Assembly (NCBI GenBank): GCA_964536085.1
Contig: CAZHWR010000026.1
Coordinates: 1-25,652, forward strand
Origin: CAZHWR01 sp964536085
GTDB lineage: Bacteria; Bacillota; Clostridia; Oscillospirales; Ruminococcaceae
Length of the DNA: 25,652 nucleotides
Direction: 5' to 3'
Numbering within the stretch: position 1 is the stretch's first letter; every line of letters begins with the position of its first letter. The notes below the pieces were generated by a model. It was not told where the DNA came from and did not search any database. It saw nothing but the letters and a program-made list of their open reading frames with translations. The position numbers and the translations under genes were made by a program. This document shows positions 7,451 to 13,868 of this stretch, piece by piece.

Positions 7451-7923
7451 CGAATCCGACCTCCTAAGATTTTCGCTGCACCTCTGAGAATCTCGGGCTT
7501 TCTGTCCGCCTTCATGCGCTCAAACCACTGTTTTCCCGCCTGCGGGTGAACCGCTGTGCTGTATGTTATCGCTCTGCCCGTCGGGTGCTTCTTTTTCGGA
7601 GACCAAAAGCCTATTAATTCGCCGTTTTCGTACATGGGTATATTGGGTCCGTAAACTATACCGTAATATTGATACCGCGCGTAGGGCGCGACCTGCCTGA
7701 TTTCGCCGCTGCCAATCTTTGTTCCAAGCGTTGCCGATTCCATCAAAATACCGCTTTGCATCGGGGTGTACGGCGCCATAAGACGTATACATTCACTGTC
7801 GATAAACTCCTGCGCCCTTTTAAAGTCATCTGTTCGAGAAGCGGCAAAACTTTTATTAAACTGCAAAGCCAATCTGCCATGTACGGTATTTACCGACATA
7901 TCTTTTGGTTGTTTAATCAGCAT
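7447..7923 (-). CDS. neck protein, Minor_capsid_2-like
   Basis: The 158-residue product has the pattern of the Minor_capsid_2 (HK97 gp10-like) neck proteins: an N-terminal helix, then YTPMQSGILMESAT, the block VAPYARYQYYG, and near the C-terminus GKQWFERMKADRKPEIL. Family members connect head and tail. It lies 4 bases downstream of the previous gene and overlaps the tail terminator candidate by 4 bases. Length and position are typical. Confidence 0.85.
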   Translation of the reverse strand: MLIKQPKDMSVNTVHGRLALQFNKSFAASRTDDFKRAQEFIDSECIRLMAPYTPMQSGILMESATLGTKIGSGEIRQVAPYARYQYYGIVYGPNIPMYENGELIGFWSPKKKHPTGRAITYSTAVHPQAGKQWFERMKADRKPEILRGAAKILGGRIR

Positions 7924-7927
7924 TTTA

Positions 7928-8284
7928 TCACCTCGCCAAAATCTCTATGTGCGGCAATCCGCCGTACATATAATCGTTAACTGCGGTCACCACACAGAAA
8001 CTGTACTGTTCCCGAAAGTCTTTCAAGCTCTCTGAAACCGTTTGCGAGGATTCGTTGTTAAACTCAAACTCCGCAACGCCCTTTACAAGCATATCCTTTG
8101 TAGGCGTTTTAGGCAGAATATCTGTAGAATAGAAAAAAACCGTTATCCCGTCTGCAATATTCAGACCGCTTTTCTGCACGTTTGCGCCCCTGCTGTCCTG
8201 CCAGTAGACATTTTTAACAACGTGCCGCGTATATCCGCCGCTCTTTTGCGCCTTGTATAGCGTGCAATCCGCATTTGTCAGCAT
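7928..8284 (-). CDS. head-tail joining protein (DUF6751 / Minor_capsid_1-like)
   Basis: The start chosen is the ATG at 8282-8284, which overlaps the preceding stop (ATGCTGA) and has a GGGGGTG ribosome binding site; an upstream in-frame codon at 8326 is inside the previous gene and less likely. The 118-residue product opens MLTNADCTLYKA, has VYWQDSRGANVQKSGL, then a valine/phenylalanine-rich beta section, and ends with a DYMYGG..HIEI segment. This is the pattern of DUF6751 and Minor_capsid_1-like proteins found between connector and neck. It probably acts as a head stopper. The exact role is inferred from position. Confidence 0.78.
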   Translation of the reverse strand: MLTNADCTLYKAQKSGGYTRHVVKNVYWQDSRGANVQKSGLNIADGITVFFYSTDILPKTPTKDMLVKGVAEFEFNNESSQTVSESLKDFREQYSFCVVTAVNDYMYGGLPHIEILAR

Positions 8285-8649
8285 GGTTTCACCCCCGCGA
8301 ACAAAAGCCCGGTGCCGGACAGCCACAAATACACAATAGCCTTTATATCTTTTTGCAAAACCTGCTTAGTTTGCTCCGTGCTTTCATAGCTTACCGACCA
8401 TGAGCCGACGCTTTCGGAAGATTTACCGCCGCGCTCGGTGATTTTATCCGCAACGTATAGCTTTTCGGCAATCTCACAGCAGCACATTTTTACACATTCG
8501 GGTATTTCACCCGAAATGTTGTCAAATGTGTACCGCTTAATTTCCTGCGACGCCTTGCGGATATAAAAATCAAAAGAGTCGGTATCGATAACAGCCTCTT
8601 TTTCCCGAAGATATTCTGTAATGTAAAACGGATAATCCGCATACAGCAT
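8278..8649 (-). CDS. head-tail connector (adaptor) protein, gp6-like
   Basis: A 123-residue largely helical protein, with the conserved segment VGSWSVSYESTEQ near residue 82 that I associate with gp6-like head-tail adaptors. These bind the portal and extend the channel. It lies between the capsid block and the head-stopper gene, the canonical place. An AGGAGGCGG ribosome binding site precedes the ATG. Its C-terminus overlaps the next gene. Confidence 0.82.
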   Translation of the reverse strand: MLYADYPFYITEYLREKEAVIDTDSFDFYIRKASQEIKRYTFDNISGEIPECVKMCCCEIAEKLYVADKITERGGKSSESVGSWSVSYESTEQTKQVLQKDIKAIVYLWLSGTGLLFAGVKPC

Positions 8650-8667
8650 AGATACCGCCTCCTGTCA

Positions 8668-8763
8668 TTATTTTTTTTCAGCTTTTTTGTCTTTAGGCAT
8701 ATTATCGTTCTGTACAGAATTTTTTAACGGCTTTTGCTTTATTTTAAGTCCGACTGTTCTCAT
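8668..8763 (-). CDS. 31-residue basic phage protein
   Basis: A short gene between capsid and connector. The ATG at 8761-8763 has a perfect AGGAGG six bases upstream, and the stop is TAA at 8668-8670. The product is very basic (about one third Lys/Arg), opens MRTVGLKIKQ and ends in a Lys/Ala/Glu tail. Small lysine-rich proteins of this kind are often found at this point in related phage head clusters. No function is known; it may bind DNA or capsid surfaces. The strong ribosome binding site and fit in the operon support a real gene. Confidence 0.6.
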   Translation of the reverse strand: MRTVGLKIKQKPLKNSVQNDNMPKDKKAEKK

Positions 8764-8773
8764 TTGGAACCTC

Positions 8774-9640
8774 CTATGCCTTGTAGCTTAGATATATGCC
8801 CGCAGCTTTGTTTTTGTACACGTCCACAAGACCGTATTTGCGATATTTAAGAATATATGCGTCGCTGTTTGGATTGTTCGCGGGAGCTATCAAATCATGA
8901 GCTATGTGCTTGTCAAATTTTATTACCGCGGGCTTGTGGATAATCATAAAGTTGATATCCTTGCCGTCTGCGGATTTCTTGTAATGTCCCGTCTCTTCGC
9001 CGGAAGTCTTACCGTCCAACAAATCTATAGCCGTGTAAAAGCGGCTCTGCGGCACGGATTTCTTAACCGCGTAGCAGTTGAGTATCTCTCGGCTTTTTAT
9101 CGTGTCAAGCGCCATTATTCCATTAAGCAGGGTCGGCGTTGCATAGAGTATTCTGCCTTCCTCCGGCACTTCGTCCTCGTCCATTTTGTTTTTTGCCTCG
9201 ATAAGCGCGGACAAAAACTCGGAAGCGTCCGCATAGGTCGCCGCCTGAGCGACAGAAATGCCCTCTACTCCTGCGAGTGTTGCAAAGGTAAAAGCGTCCG
9301 CTTCGGGAGCGACCTTGGTGCGGATAAGCTCCGAACCCGCTTTTCCAAATGCAATATTAAACGTTTCCTCATCATCCATTGTGTCGACCGAAATTTTTGT
9401 ACCGCGGTCATAATTGAATTTAGTAGTCTGCCATGTCAAATTAACGGAGCCGTCTGTATATCCGCTGTTTCTGTCGTAATTTCCCAGACCCGATACCTCA
9501 ATCTGAGGATAGCAAATTTCATTTGCATTAACGCCCGCTTTTGCCATAGACGCGTCACCGGTTAAATCAGCGGTAACGGACGCGTTCTGATAGACCTCAT
9601 CAAGGAGATCAGTATAGTTTTTTGCCAGTTCAATTCCCAT
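8774..9640 (-). CDS. major capsid protein (HK97 fold)
   Basis: The 288-residue product is a phage major capsid protein. It opens MGIELAKNYTDLLDEVYQ, has the mid-region block YDRGTKISVDTMDDEETFN, and ends KYGLVDVYKNKAAGIYLSY, a hallmark of this capsid group. It forms the head shell around scaffold. No N-terminal protease-processing extension is evident, in keeping with a separate GP20-type scaffold gene immediately upstream. The ribosome binding site is GAAAGGAAG-like. Length is normal for the group. Confidence 0.93.
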   Translation of the reverse strand: MGIELAKNYTDLLDEVYQNASVTADLTGDASMAKAGVNANEICYPQIEVSGLGNYDRNSGYTDGSVNLTWQTTKFNYDRGTKISVDTMDDEETFNIAFGKAGSELIRTKVAPEADAFTFATLAGVEGISVAQAATYADASEFLSALIEAKNKMDEDEVPEEGRILYATPTLLNGIMALDTIKSREILNCYAVKKSVPQSRFYTAIDLLDGKTSGEETGHYKKSADGKDINFMIIHKPAVIKFDKHIAHDLIAPANNPNSDAYILKYRKYGLVDVYKNKAAGIYLSYKA

Positions 9641-9657
9641 AGTTTTACTTCCTTTCG

Positions 9658-10209
9658 TTATTTAGATTTATGCTCTGCGGGCAGCCCCATCGCCGCACGC
9701 AGCGCATCGGACGCTCCGCCTGTGATTATGCCGTGTGTTTCGCGCACCGGGCTTTTAATAGGCTCATCGGACGTAAACAGATAATCGTTATCTGCCTTGA
9801 CCGATTCGAGTGCGGATTTTATATCGTCCGACTGGTTTTTGCTTGCTTTCAGAGCTTCAATGTCAAGCAACGCCTTGACCGCTTTTGCGTTGCGCGCGCC
9901 ACTTGCGGTTAATGCGCTGTCGAGCTCGCCGTTAAACTCCATGTCCGCTATCTGCTGTTTATAATCTTCATCCTTTTTCGCAAGGTCGGCGTTCAGCGCG
10001 GCAATTTCACTTTGGAGCTTTCCAACGTCAACGCCCTCAAAGGTCTTTAGCCTTTTTTGCGCGTCTTCAAGCCGGGATTTAAAATCGTCCCGCTCGTTTT
10101 CAAGCTTTGACTTAGCTTTTCCGATATCTGCGCTGTTCAAATCCAGTATTTGGGTGATTTGCTCCTCCGTTGCAGAATCAAAAATCTTTGACACATCTTC
10201 TCTTTTCAT
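9658..10209 (-). CDS. capsid scaffolding protein, GP20 family
   Basis: The start chosen is the ATG at 10207-10209 (MKREDVSKIFDSATEEQ), with a GTGAGGGA ribosome binding site; a longer in-frame extension to 10380 runs through terminator hairpins and is rejected. The 183-residue product has a long coiled coil (about residues 25-100) and the GP20 block DMEFNGELDSALTASGARN followed by KAVKALLDIEAL. The C-terminus is short and basic. Such proteins template capsid assembly and leave before packaging. It lies directly upstream of the capsid gene. Confidence 0.9.
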   Translation of the reverse strand: MKREDVSKIFDSATEEQITQILDLNSADIGKAKSKLENERDDFKSRLEDAQKRLKTFEGVDVGKLQSEIAALNADLAKKDEDYKQQIADMEFNGELDSALTASGARNAKAVKALLDIEALKASKNQSDDIKSALESVKADNDYLFTSDEPIKSPVRETHGIITGGASDALRAAMGLPAEHKSK

Positions 10210-10291
10210 AAAATTTCCCTCACTTTCAGTTTTTTCTCGTGGTTCCTTTCCACTTCGCTTGATAGTTTCGCGTCCTCCCGGACAAATTTGG

Positions 10292-10330
10292 ATATAAAAA
10301 CAGCGCTGCACCCGAAAGCACAACGCTGTA
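10292..10330 (-). terminator. second of two tandem hairpins upstream of scaffold gene
   Basis: On the minus strand ACAGCG pairs with CGCTGT, with an inner imperfect TGTGC/GTGCA stem, then TTTTTATATCC. It looks like an intrinsic terminator. Its downstream sequence TTATATCCAAATTT repeats that of the hairpin at 10351-10378 (TTATACCCAAATTT). Confidence 0.65.
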
Positions 10331-10345
10331 ATTATTAAATTTGGG

Positions 10346-10378
10346 TATAAGAAAGCCGCCTGCATTTCTGCAAGCGGC
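10346..10378 (-). terminator. first of two tandem hairpins upstream of scaffold gene
   Basis: On the minus strand a 10-bp stem (GCCGCTTGCA / TGCAGGCGGC, one T-G pair) with a GAAA tetraloop is followed by TTTCTTATACCC. It is a terminator-like or processing hairpin and sits just 3' of the inverted-repeat-bounded RNA candidate. Confidence 0.6.
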
Positions 10379-10385
10379 ATAAAAT

Positions 10386-10484
10386 GGTTGTTTGGCAGGC
10401 GTGGCGTACTCCTGCATCTCTCGGGCTAACCCTGTCTGTACCATCGGCGTGTGGATGCCACAAAATTGTCCACCTCAAACAACC
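10386..10484 (-). ncRNA. candidate structured RNA bounded by a 9-bp inverted repeat
   Basis: Read on the minus strand, 99 nt are closed by GGTTGTTTG (10484-10476) and CAAACAACC (10394-10386). Inside are further complementary pairs: GTGGA with TCCAC around an ACAA/TTGT loop, GGG with CCC, GTAC with GTAC, and GGTGG/GGCGT stretches that could pair with CCACGCC. The stretch has no plausible reading frame and is followed by two more hairpins. It matches no RNA family that I can name with confidence. It may be a processed leader, a ribozyme-like element or an RNA used in packaging; all are inference. Confidence 0.45.
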
Positions 10485-10488
10485 TATT

Positions 10489-10563
10489 TCATTGTTCATA
10501 TGTTTCTACTATAAACGCGGGTTCCCCGCTTTTAAGCACAACTTTATCGTATAACTTAATCAT
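10489..10563 (-). CDS. 24-residue ORF, possibly truncated DUF4926-like gene
   Basis: A perfect AGGAGG ribosome binding site precedes the ATG at 10561-10563, and the product opens MIKLYDKVVLKSGEPAFIVE. This looks like the first half of small phage proteins of the DUF4926 type found near the minor head gene, which are usually two or more times longer. A TGA ends it after 24 residues, five bases before the inverted-repeat RNA candidate. Either the gene has been cut short, perhaps by that insertion, or it is a real short peptide. Not sure. Confidence 0.4.
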   Translation of the reverse strand: MIKLYDKVVLKSGEPAFIVETYEQ

Positions 10564-10599
10564 TCGCTGCCCTCCTGAATTTTTTGCTTGTGAACCTTT

Positions 10600-10797
10600 T
10601 TACTCTTTTATTGCTTCATATCTTATTCCTTGATCATTAGGAAAAGGCGTGTCATGTTCTCCCCTATATATAAGTTCCCATGGAATACCTTTAGAAAAAG
10701 CTTTACATGTTCCATCATTATGGTAATGTATACATTTATTGCACATTACGCCTTTTCCTCCTGGATTATCCCACCAGCGTAAGCTTTCATAAGCCAT
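10600..10797 (-). CDS. small Cys/His protein following the MuF-ART gene
   Basis: A 65-residue protein whose start lies 4 bases after the stop of the ADP-ribosyltransferase-bearing head protein. Its centre CNKCIHYHNDGTC looks like a metal-binding cluster, followed by KAFSKGIPWELI and an acidic C-terminus with HDTPFPNDQG. Similar small Cys proteins recur next to minor head genes. A second start at 10744-10746 (giving 48 residues from the first CxxC) has a perfect AGGAGG about 10 bases upstream and may be the true one. Position suggests it could protect the producer from the transferase domain (immunity/antitoxin); this is inference. Confidence 0.7.
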   Translation of the reverse strand: MAYESLRWWDNPGGKGVMCNKCIHYHNDGTCKAFSKGIPWELIYRGEHDTPFPNDQGIRYEAIKE

Positions 10798-10801
10798 AAA
10801 G

Positions 10802-12457
10802 CTATCCTTCTTTCATATAAATTGTTTGATCTTCGATTTTAGTAATAATGAAACAAGTATCTTTTTTAAACAGAACTTCCTGTTCGTTTGAATTAATTGT
10901 TGTAAGATTTTTTCCATTCTTGCTTTCAATTATATACTGAATATCCATAGTATCATCATAAATCTCTAATGAAGATGAAATATATGTACTATATTGTATA
11001 TATTTACCCGGCTTGTGCAGTTCCCAAAACTTTTGTATATCCGAAATCATATCAGACCTAATAGAGCGATATACTGTGCCTTCATAGCTTGGAATTTTCT
11101 CAAGTGCATTATCCAAATCCCTGATAAATTCTTTTTCATCATTTGAAAGCTCTGTGCCTGAACGCAATTTTTCATTTATTTTATAGCTGTCTGAAGAAAT
11201 ATATCTGTTAATTGCTTGTATGTCTCGTTCATTGACTTGTATATTTATTATACCATTTTCCGCCGAATTTGCAACGGGTTTTACATACTTCCCAACCCCA
11301 ATATTTTCCAATCCATCCACCGTTACTCGCTCGCGTTGTTGGGGCAGATTCATCGCTTCGGAAAACCGCGAGTATTCGCTTGACGTCACGTGATATCGCG
11401 CTCGCGCCGTGGTTATATCCTCTTCATCCGCGCCGCCGTCTTCAAGCAGCTTTATTTTCTGCCTTTGCGCGCGCATCGTTGTTTCAAGTCTACGCTGTTT
11501 CTGCAAAGCCTCGTATTTTGTGTACTGCTTGCCTTTATATTCTATCGGTATATTCTCTTTGCGGTTCATTTCCTCCAGTTGCTCAGAGGTATATGTCGGC
11601 TCAGAAACGCCCGGAATAACAGCAAAAAAGTCATGGCGGCAATTTGCCCCTTTTAAACCGTCTACCTTGCCATAACCGCATATATCCTTTAAGCCCTGCA
11701 TATCGAACCATTTGCCCTGCCAAATCTGATGAGTAGGTCTTGCGCCGCTGTGCCATGTGGTTTCAAACATATCGGTATTCAGCAGCTTTGCGTTATCTTC
11801 GTTTATCTTTGCCGTAACCTGATTTACCCCGGTCATCACAGCGCGGCGGGCGGCAACGTCCAGGCGGTTGCTCCGCCCGCTCGCGTAATCGACCGAACGC
11901 AAACCGCTGTCGGTCATCTCACGCACAATGCGCTTGAGTACCGTGTTATAATCAAACGCGCCGCTTGTTATATCAAGCACTGCGCCGTCGAGAGTTTTTT
12001 GATAGTAGTCGGCAATAGGCGTAAACCGAAGCTTTCCGCTTGCTTGTCGGACAGCAAAACCTATTGACTGCGTTATATTTTTAAGCTCCGCCTCGGTTTG
12101 CTCCGATATGCTTTCAATCAGTTGCTTTAACGGCTTGTTTTCCGAAAAAGGGATAAGCGCTCTGCCGGACGATGTATAAAGCTGTGCATCGCGCGCATAA
12201 CCGCTTGCAATGACGTCGCTGTAAATACTATCGATTTTCTCTTTGGAAAGTTGTAACGCGTTTTTTATGTAATGCTTTACCTCTTTCTTGCTTTTTCCTA
12301 ACTCGGAAAGACGGTGGATCTGCCAGTCCGCCGCACGTGTAATCTCTCCTGTATCTTTAACGCGCCGTACTATATCCTGCATTATACGAGATTCCAACTC
12401 TGTAAACTGGCGTTCAAGCTTTAATGGGATTGCTTCTATTTCATTCGGAGTAAACAT
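10802..12457 (-). CDS. MuF-type minor head protein with C-terminal ADP-ribosyltransferase
   Basis: The 551-residue product has two parts. Residues 1 to about 330 match phage minor capsid protein 2/MuF: helical N-terminus, RRAVMTGVNQVTAK near 205-217, then HSGARPTHQIWQGK (236-249) and GANCRHDFF (270-278). Residues about 405-551 form an ADP-ribosyltransferase domain of the R-S-E class: VYRSIR with R464, YSTYIS with S490-T491, and the biglutamate E525-Q-E527. All three key motifs are present, so the enzyme should be active. MuF fusions are thought to travel with the virion and enter the cell with DNA. The codons for the C-terminal part (10802 to about 11280) are clearly A+T-richer than the head part, a sign of module exchange. 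Start at 12457, five bases after the small membrane peptide gene. Confidence 0.88.
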   Translation of the reverse strand: MFTPNEIEAIPLKLERQFTELESRIMQDIVRRVKDTGEITRAADWQIHRLSELGKSKKEVKHYIKNALQLSKEKIDSIYSDVIASGYARDAQLYTSSGRALIPFSENKPLKQLIESISEQTEAELKNITQSIGFAVRQASGKLRFTPIADYYQKTLDGAVLDITSGAFDYNTVLKRIVREMTDSGLRSVDYASGRSNRLDVAARRAVMTGVNQVTAKINEDNAKLLNTDMFETTWHSGARPTHQIWQGKWFDMQGLKDICGYGKVDGLKGANCRHDFFAVIPGVSEPTYTSEQLEEMNRKENIPIEYKGKQYTKYEALQKQRRLETTMRAQRQKIKLLEDGGADEEDITTARARYHVTSSEYSRFSEAMNLPQQRERVTVDGLENIGVGKYVKPVANSAENGIINIQVNERDIQAINRYISSDSYKINEKLRSGTELSNDEKEFIRDLDNALEKIPSYEGTVYRSIRSDMISDIQKFWELHKPGKYIQYSTYISSSLEIYDDTMDIQYIIESKNGKNLTTINSNEQEVLFKKDTCFIITKIEDQTIYMKEG

Positions 12458-12461
12458 ATAG

Positions 12462-12539
12462 TCACTTCAAGCCGTCAATAATACTCAGTATTATCAACGT
12501 GGCACAAATTATAAACGTTACTGTTATGACTGTATTCAT
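12462..12539 (-). CDS. 25-residue membrane peptide between portal and MuF genes
   Basis: The ATG at 12537-12539 overlaps the portal stop (ATGA) and the frame ends with TGA at 12462-12464, five bases before the MuF start. A GAGGTG ribosome binding site lies upstream, inside the portal gene. The product opens MNTVITVTFIICATL and is a single hydrophobic helix of about 20 residues ending in a short polar tail. The tight fit suggests it is translated. It may be a small membrane-active peptide or just a coupling frame that carries ribosomes to the MuF start. Confidence 0.5.
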   Translation of the reverse strand: MNTVITVTFIICATLIILSIIDGLK

Positions 12540-13867
12540 TCAATCACCTCTGCTGTTTGCGGTAAATTTCCTTTCGCCTCTTTTTCATTTTCGCCGTACC
12601 ATTTAGCTCTGTATTCCCAATCGTTCAGTATTCCAAGGTTTAAATCCTGTATATCCTGCTTGCGTTCTGTTTCTTCATCTGTCAATATGCTGTCCTTGAA
12701 GTCACATATAAATGTATAATTTGTTGTAGCCAAGCTATTGTAAAAGGAAAGAGCAAAAACCAAATCATCCAAGCAATCGCGCAGATTATTTTGAATTGCA
12801 GTAACTAAATTATATTTTCTTGCTTTTGCCGCATTGATCTCCGTTGCCGTCTTTTCAACCGTCTGCGGATTTGAAATATCGCCGTACGATAAGCCGACAG
12901 TAAATTCTATGTGGCGTTTGTACTCCTCCAGTCCTGCAATAATATCCTCCTGCCTCAGCTGCGGTGAAAACTCTTTGTATAATTCCCCGCCGTCTCCAGT
13001 ATCAACATCAATCGCACGGTATAACCGCTTATTCAGCTTCGGCAGCGTTCCGTCTGTGCGCAGAGCCGCTTCATCTACGTGTATCGCCCGCTCACCCGAT
13101 TCAAATTCCCAATCCAAACGCCCGAACTGTACGTCCGACCTTTTTATCAATTCTATAGCTGAATCAAACACCGACACGCCGCAATTCGAGCCGTCAATAT
13201 CGTTGTCTATAGGATTGCGGTAATATCCGAACGCAGGGCGCGTCATTTTAGGATATCTGATATGTTTTTCTAACTTTTTCCATTCCTCGACCGAATCAAG
13301 CGGTATTTCCCGTCCGAGAGTTCCCGCAGACGCTGACATATACGCCCTGTTCGTAATTGTCAAGCCGCTTAATTCACTGAAATCGTGATATTCAAGGCGC
13401 GTATAATATCTTCCGCCTGCCTCTTTAAACTCGGGAAATATCACTTTTATAAGCCGTCCACGCCCGTCATATTCAATCGGGATAAACGCGTTAGCCGAAA
13501 CATACTGCACCTTGTCTTTTCCGAGCGGTTTTATTATCATTGCACCCGTTGCCAAGCCTCTTTGCAAATTCATGTTTAAATCACGGACAGCAGTTTGAAA
13601 TATATCATCCAGCGATTTGTTTTTGACTTTAGCCGTCATCTCGTTCAACACAATGTTTGAAAGCTCGCGTACTATTGATTTTTCCAACCTTAGACTTTGA
13701 ACATTGTCATGTAGCCAAGGGGCGTGACCTGAATAGCACCTGTGCCAAAGGTCGATTTTATCGAGCATTTCCTGCGAAACTGCTATTTTGACATTCAATG
13801 CTGTTTTAATGTCTTTAATCGGTAACAAACCTCTAATCCATCCTTTCACTTTATTGAAAAATCCCAT
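12536..13867 (-). CDS. portal protein, SPP1 Gp6-like
   Basis: The 443-residue product matches portal proteins of the SPP1 gp6 type. It has an N-terminal amphipathic region, KIDLWHRCYSGHAPWLHDN (about 37-55), RGLATGAMIIKP, the wing section with FPEFKEAGGRYYTRLEYH, and a C-terminal half with TVGLSYGDISNPQTVEKTATEI. Portals form the dodecameric ring for DNA entry and exit. The gene starts 2 bases after the terminase stop, with a GGAGAGGA ribosome binding site. Length is normal. Confidence 0.92.
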   Translation of the reverse strand: MGFFNKVKGWIRGLLPIKDIKTALNVKIAVSQEMLDKIDLWHRCYSGHAPWLHDNVQSLRLEKSIVRELSNIVLNEMTAKVKNKSLDDIFQTAVRDLNMNLQRGLATGAMIIKPLGKDKVQYVSANAFIPIEYDGRGRLIKVIFPEFKEAGGRYYTRLEYHDFSELSGLTITNRAYMSASAGTLGREIPLDSVEEWKKLEKHIRYPKMTRPAFGYYRNPIDNDIDGSNCGVSVFDSAIELIKRSDVQFGRLDWEFESGERAIHVDEAALRTDGTLPKLNKRLYRAIDVDTGDGGELYKEFSPQLRQEDIIAGLEEYKRHIEFTVGLSYGDISNPQTVEKTATEINAAKARKYNLVTAIQNNLRDCLDDLVFALSFYNSLATTNYTFICDFKDSILTDEETERKQDIQDLNLGILNDWEYRAKWYGENEKEAKGNLPQTAEVIE

Positions 13868-13868
13868 A

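Noticed and set aside
8897..9565. 222-codon open frame on the plus strand opposite the capsid gene
   Set aside because: An antisense shadow of the capsid frame with unlikely composition (rich in Cys, Arg, Val), no ribosome binding site.
10209..10291. Hammerhead-like motif: GTCC..GGAC followed by GCGAAAC just upstream of the scaffold gene (minus strand)
   Set aside because: The essential CTGATGA-type box before the stem is absent, and no closing stems fit, so it is not a hammerhead ribozyme.
10226..10444. 72-codon open frame across the hairpins upstream of the scaffold
   Set aside because: It runs through two hairpins and the RNA candidate, has no ribosome binding site, and its composition is not protein-like.
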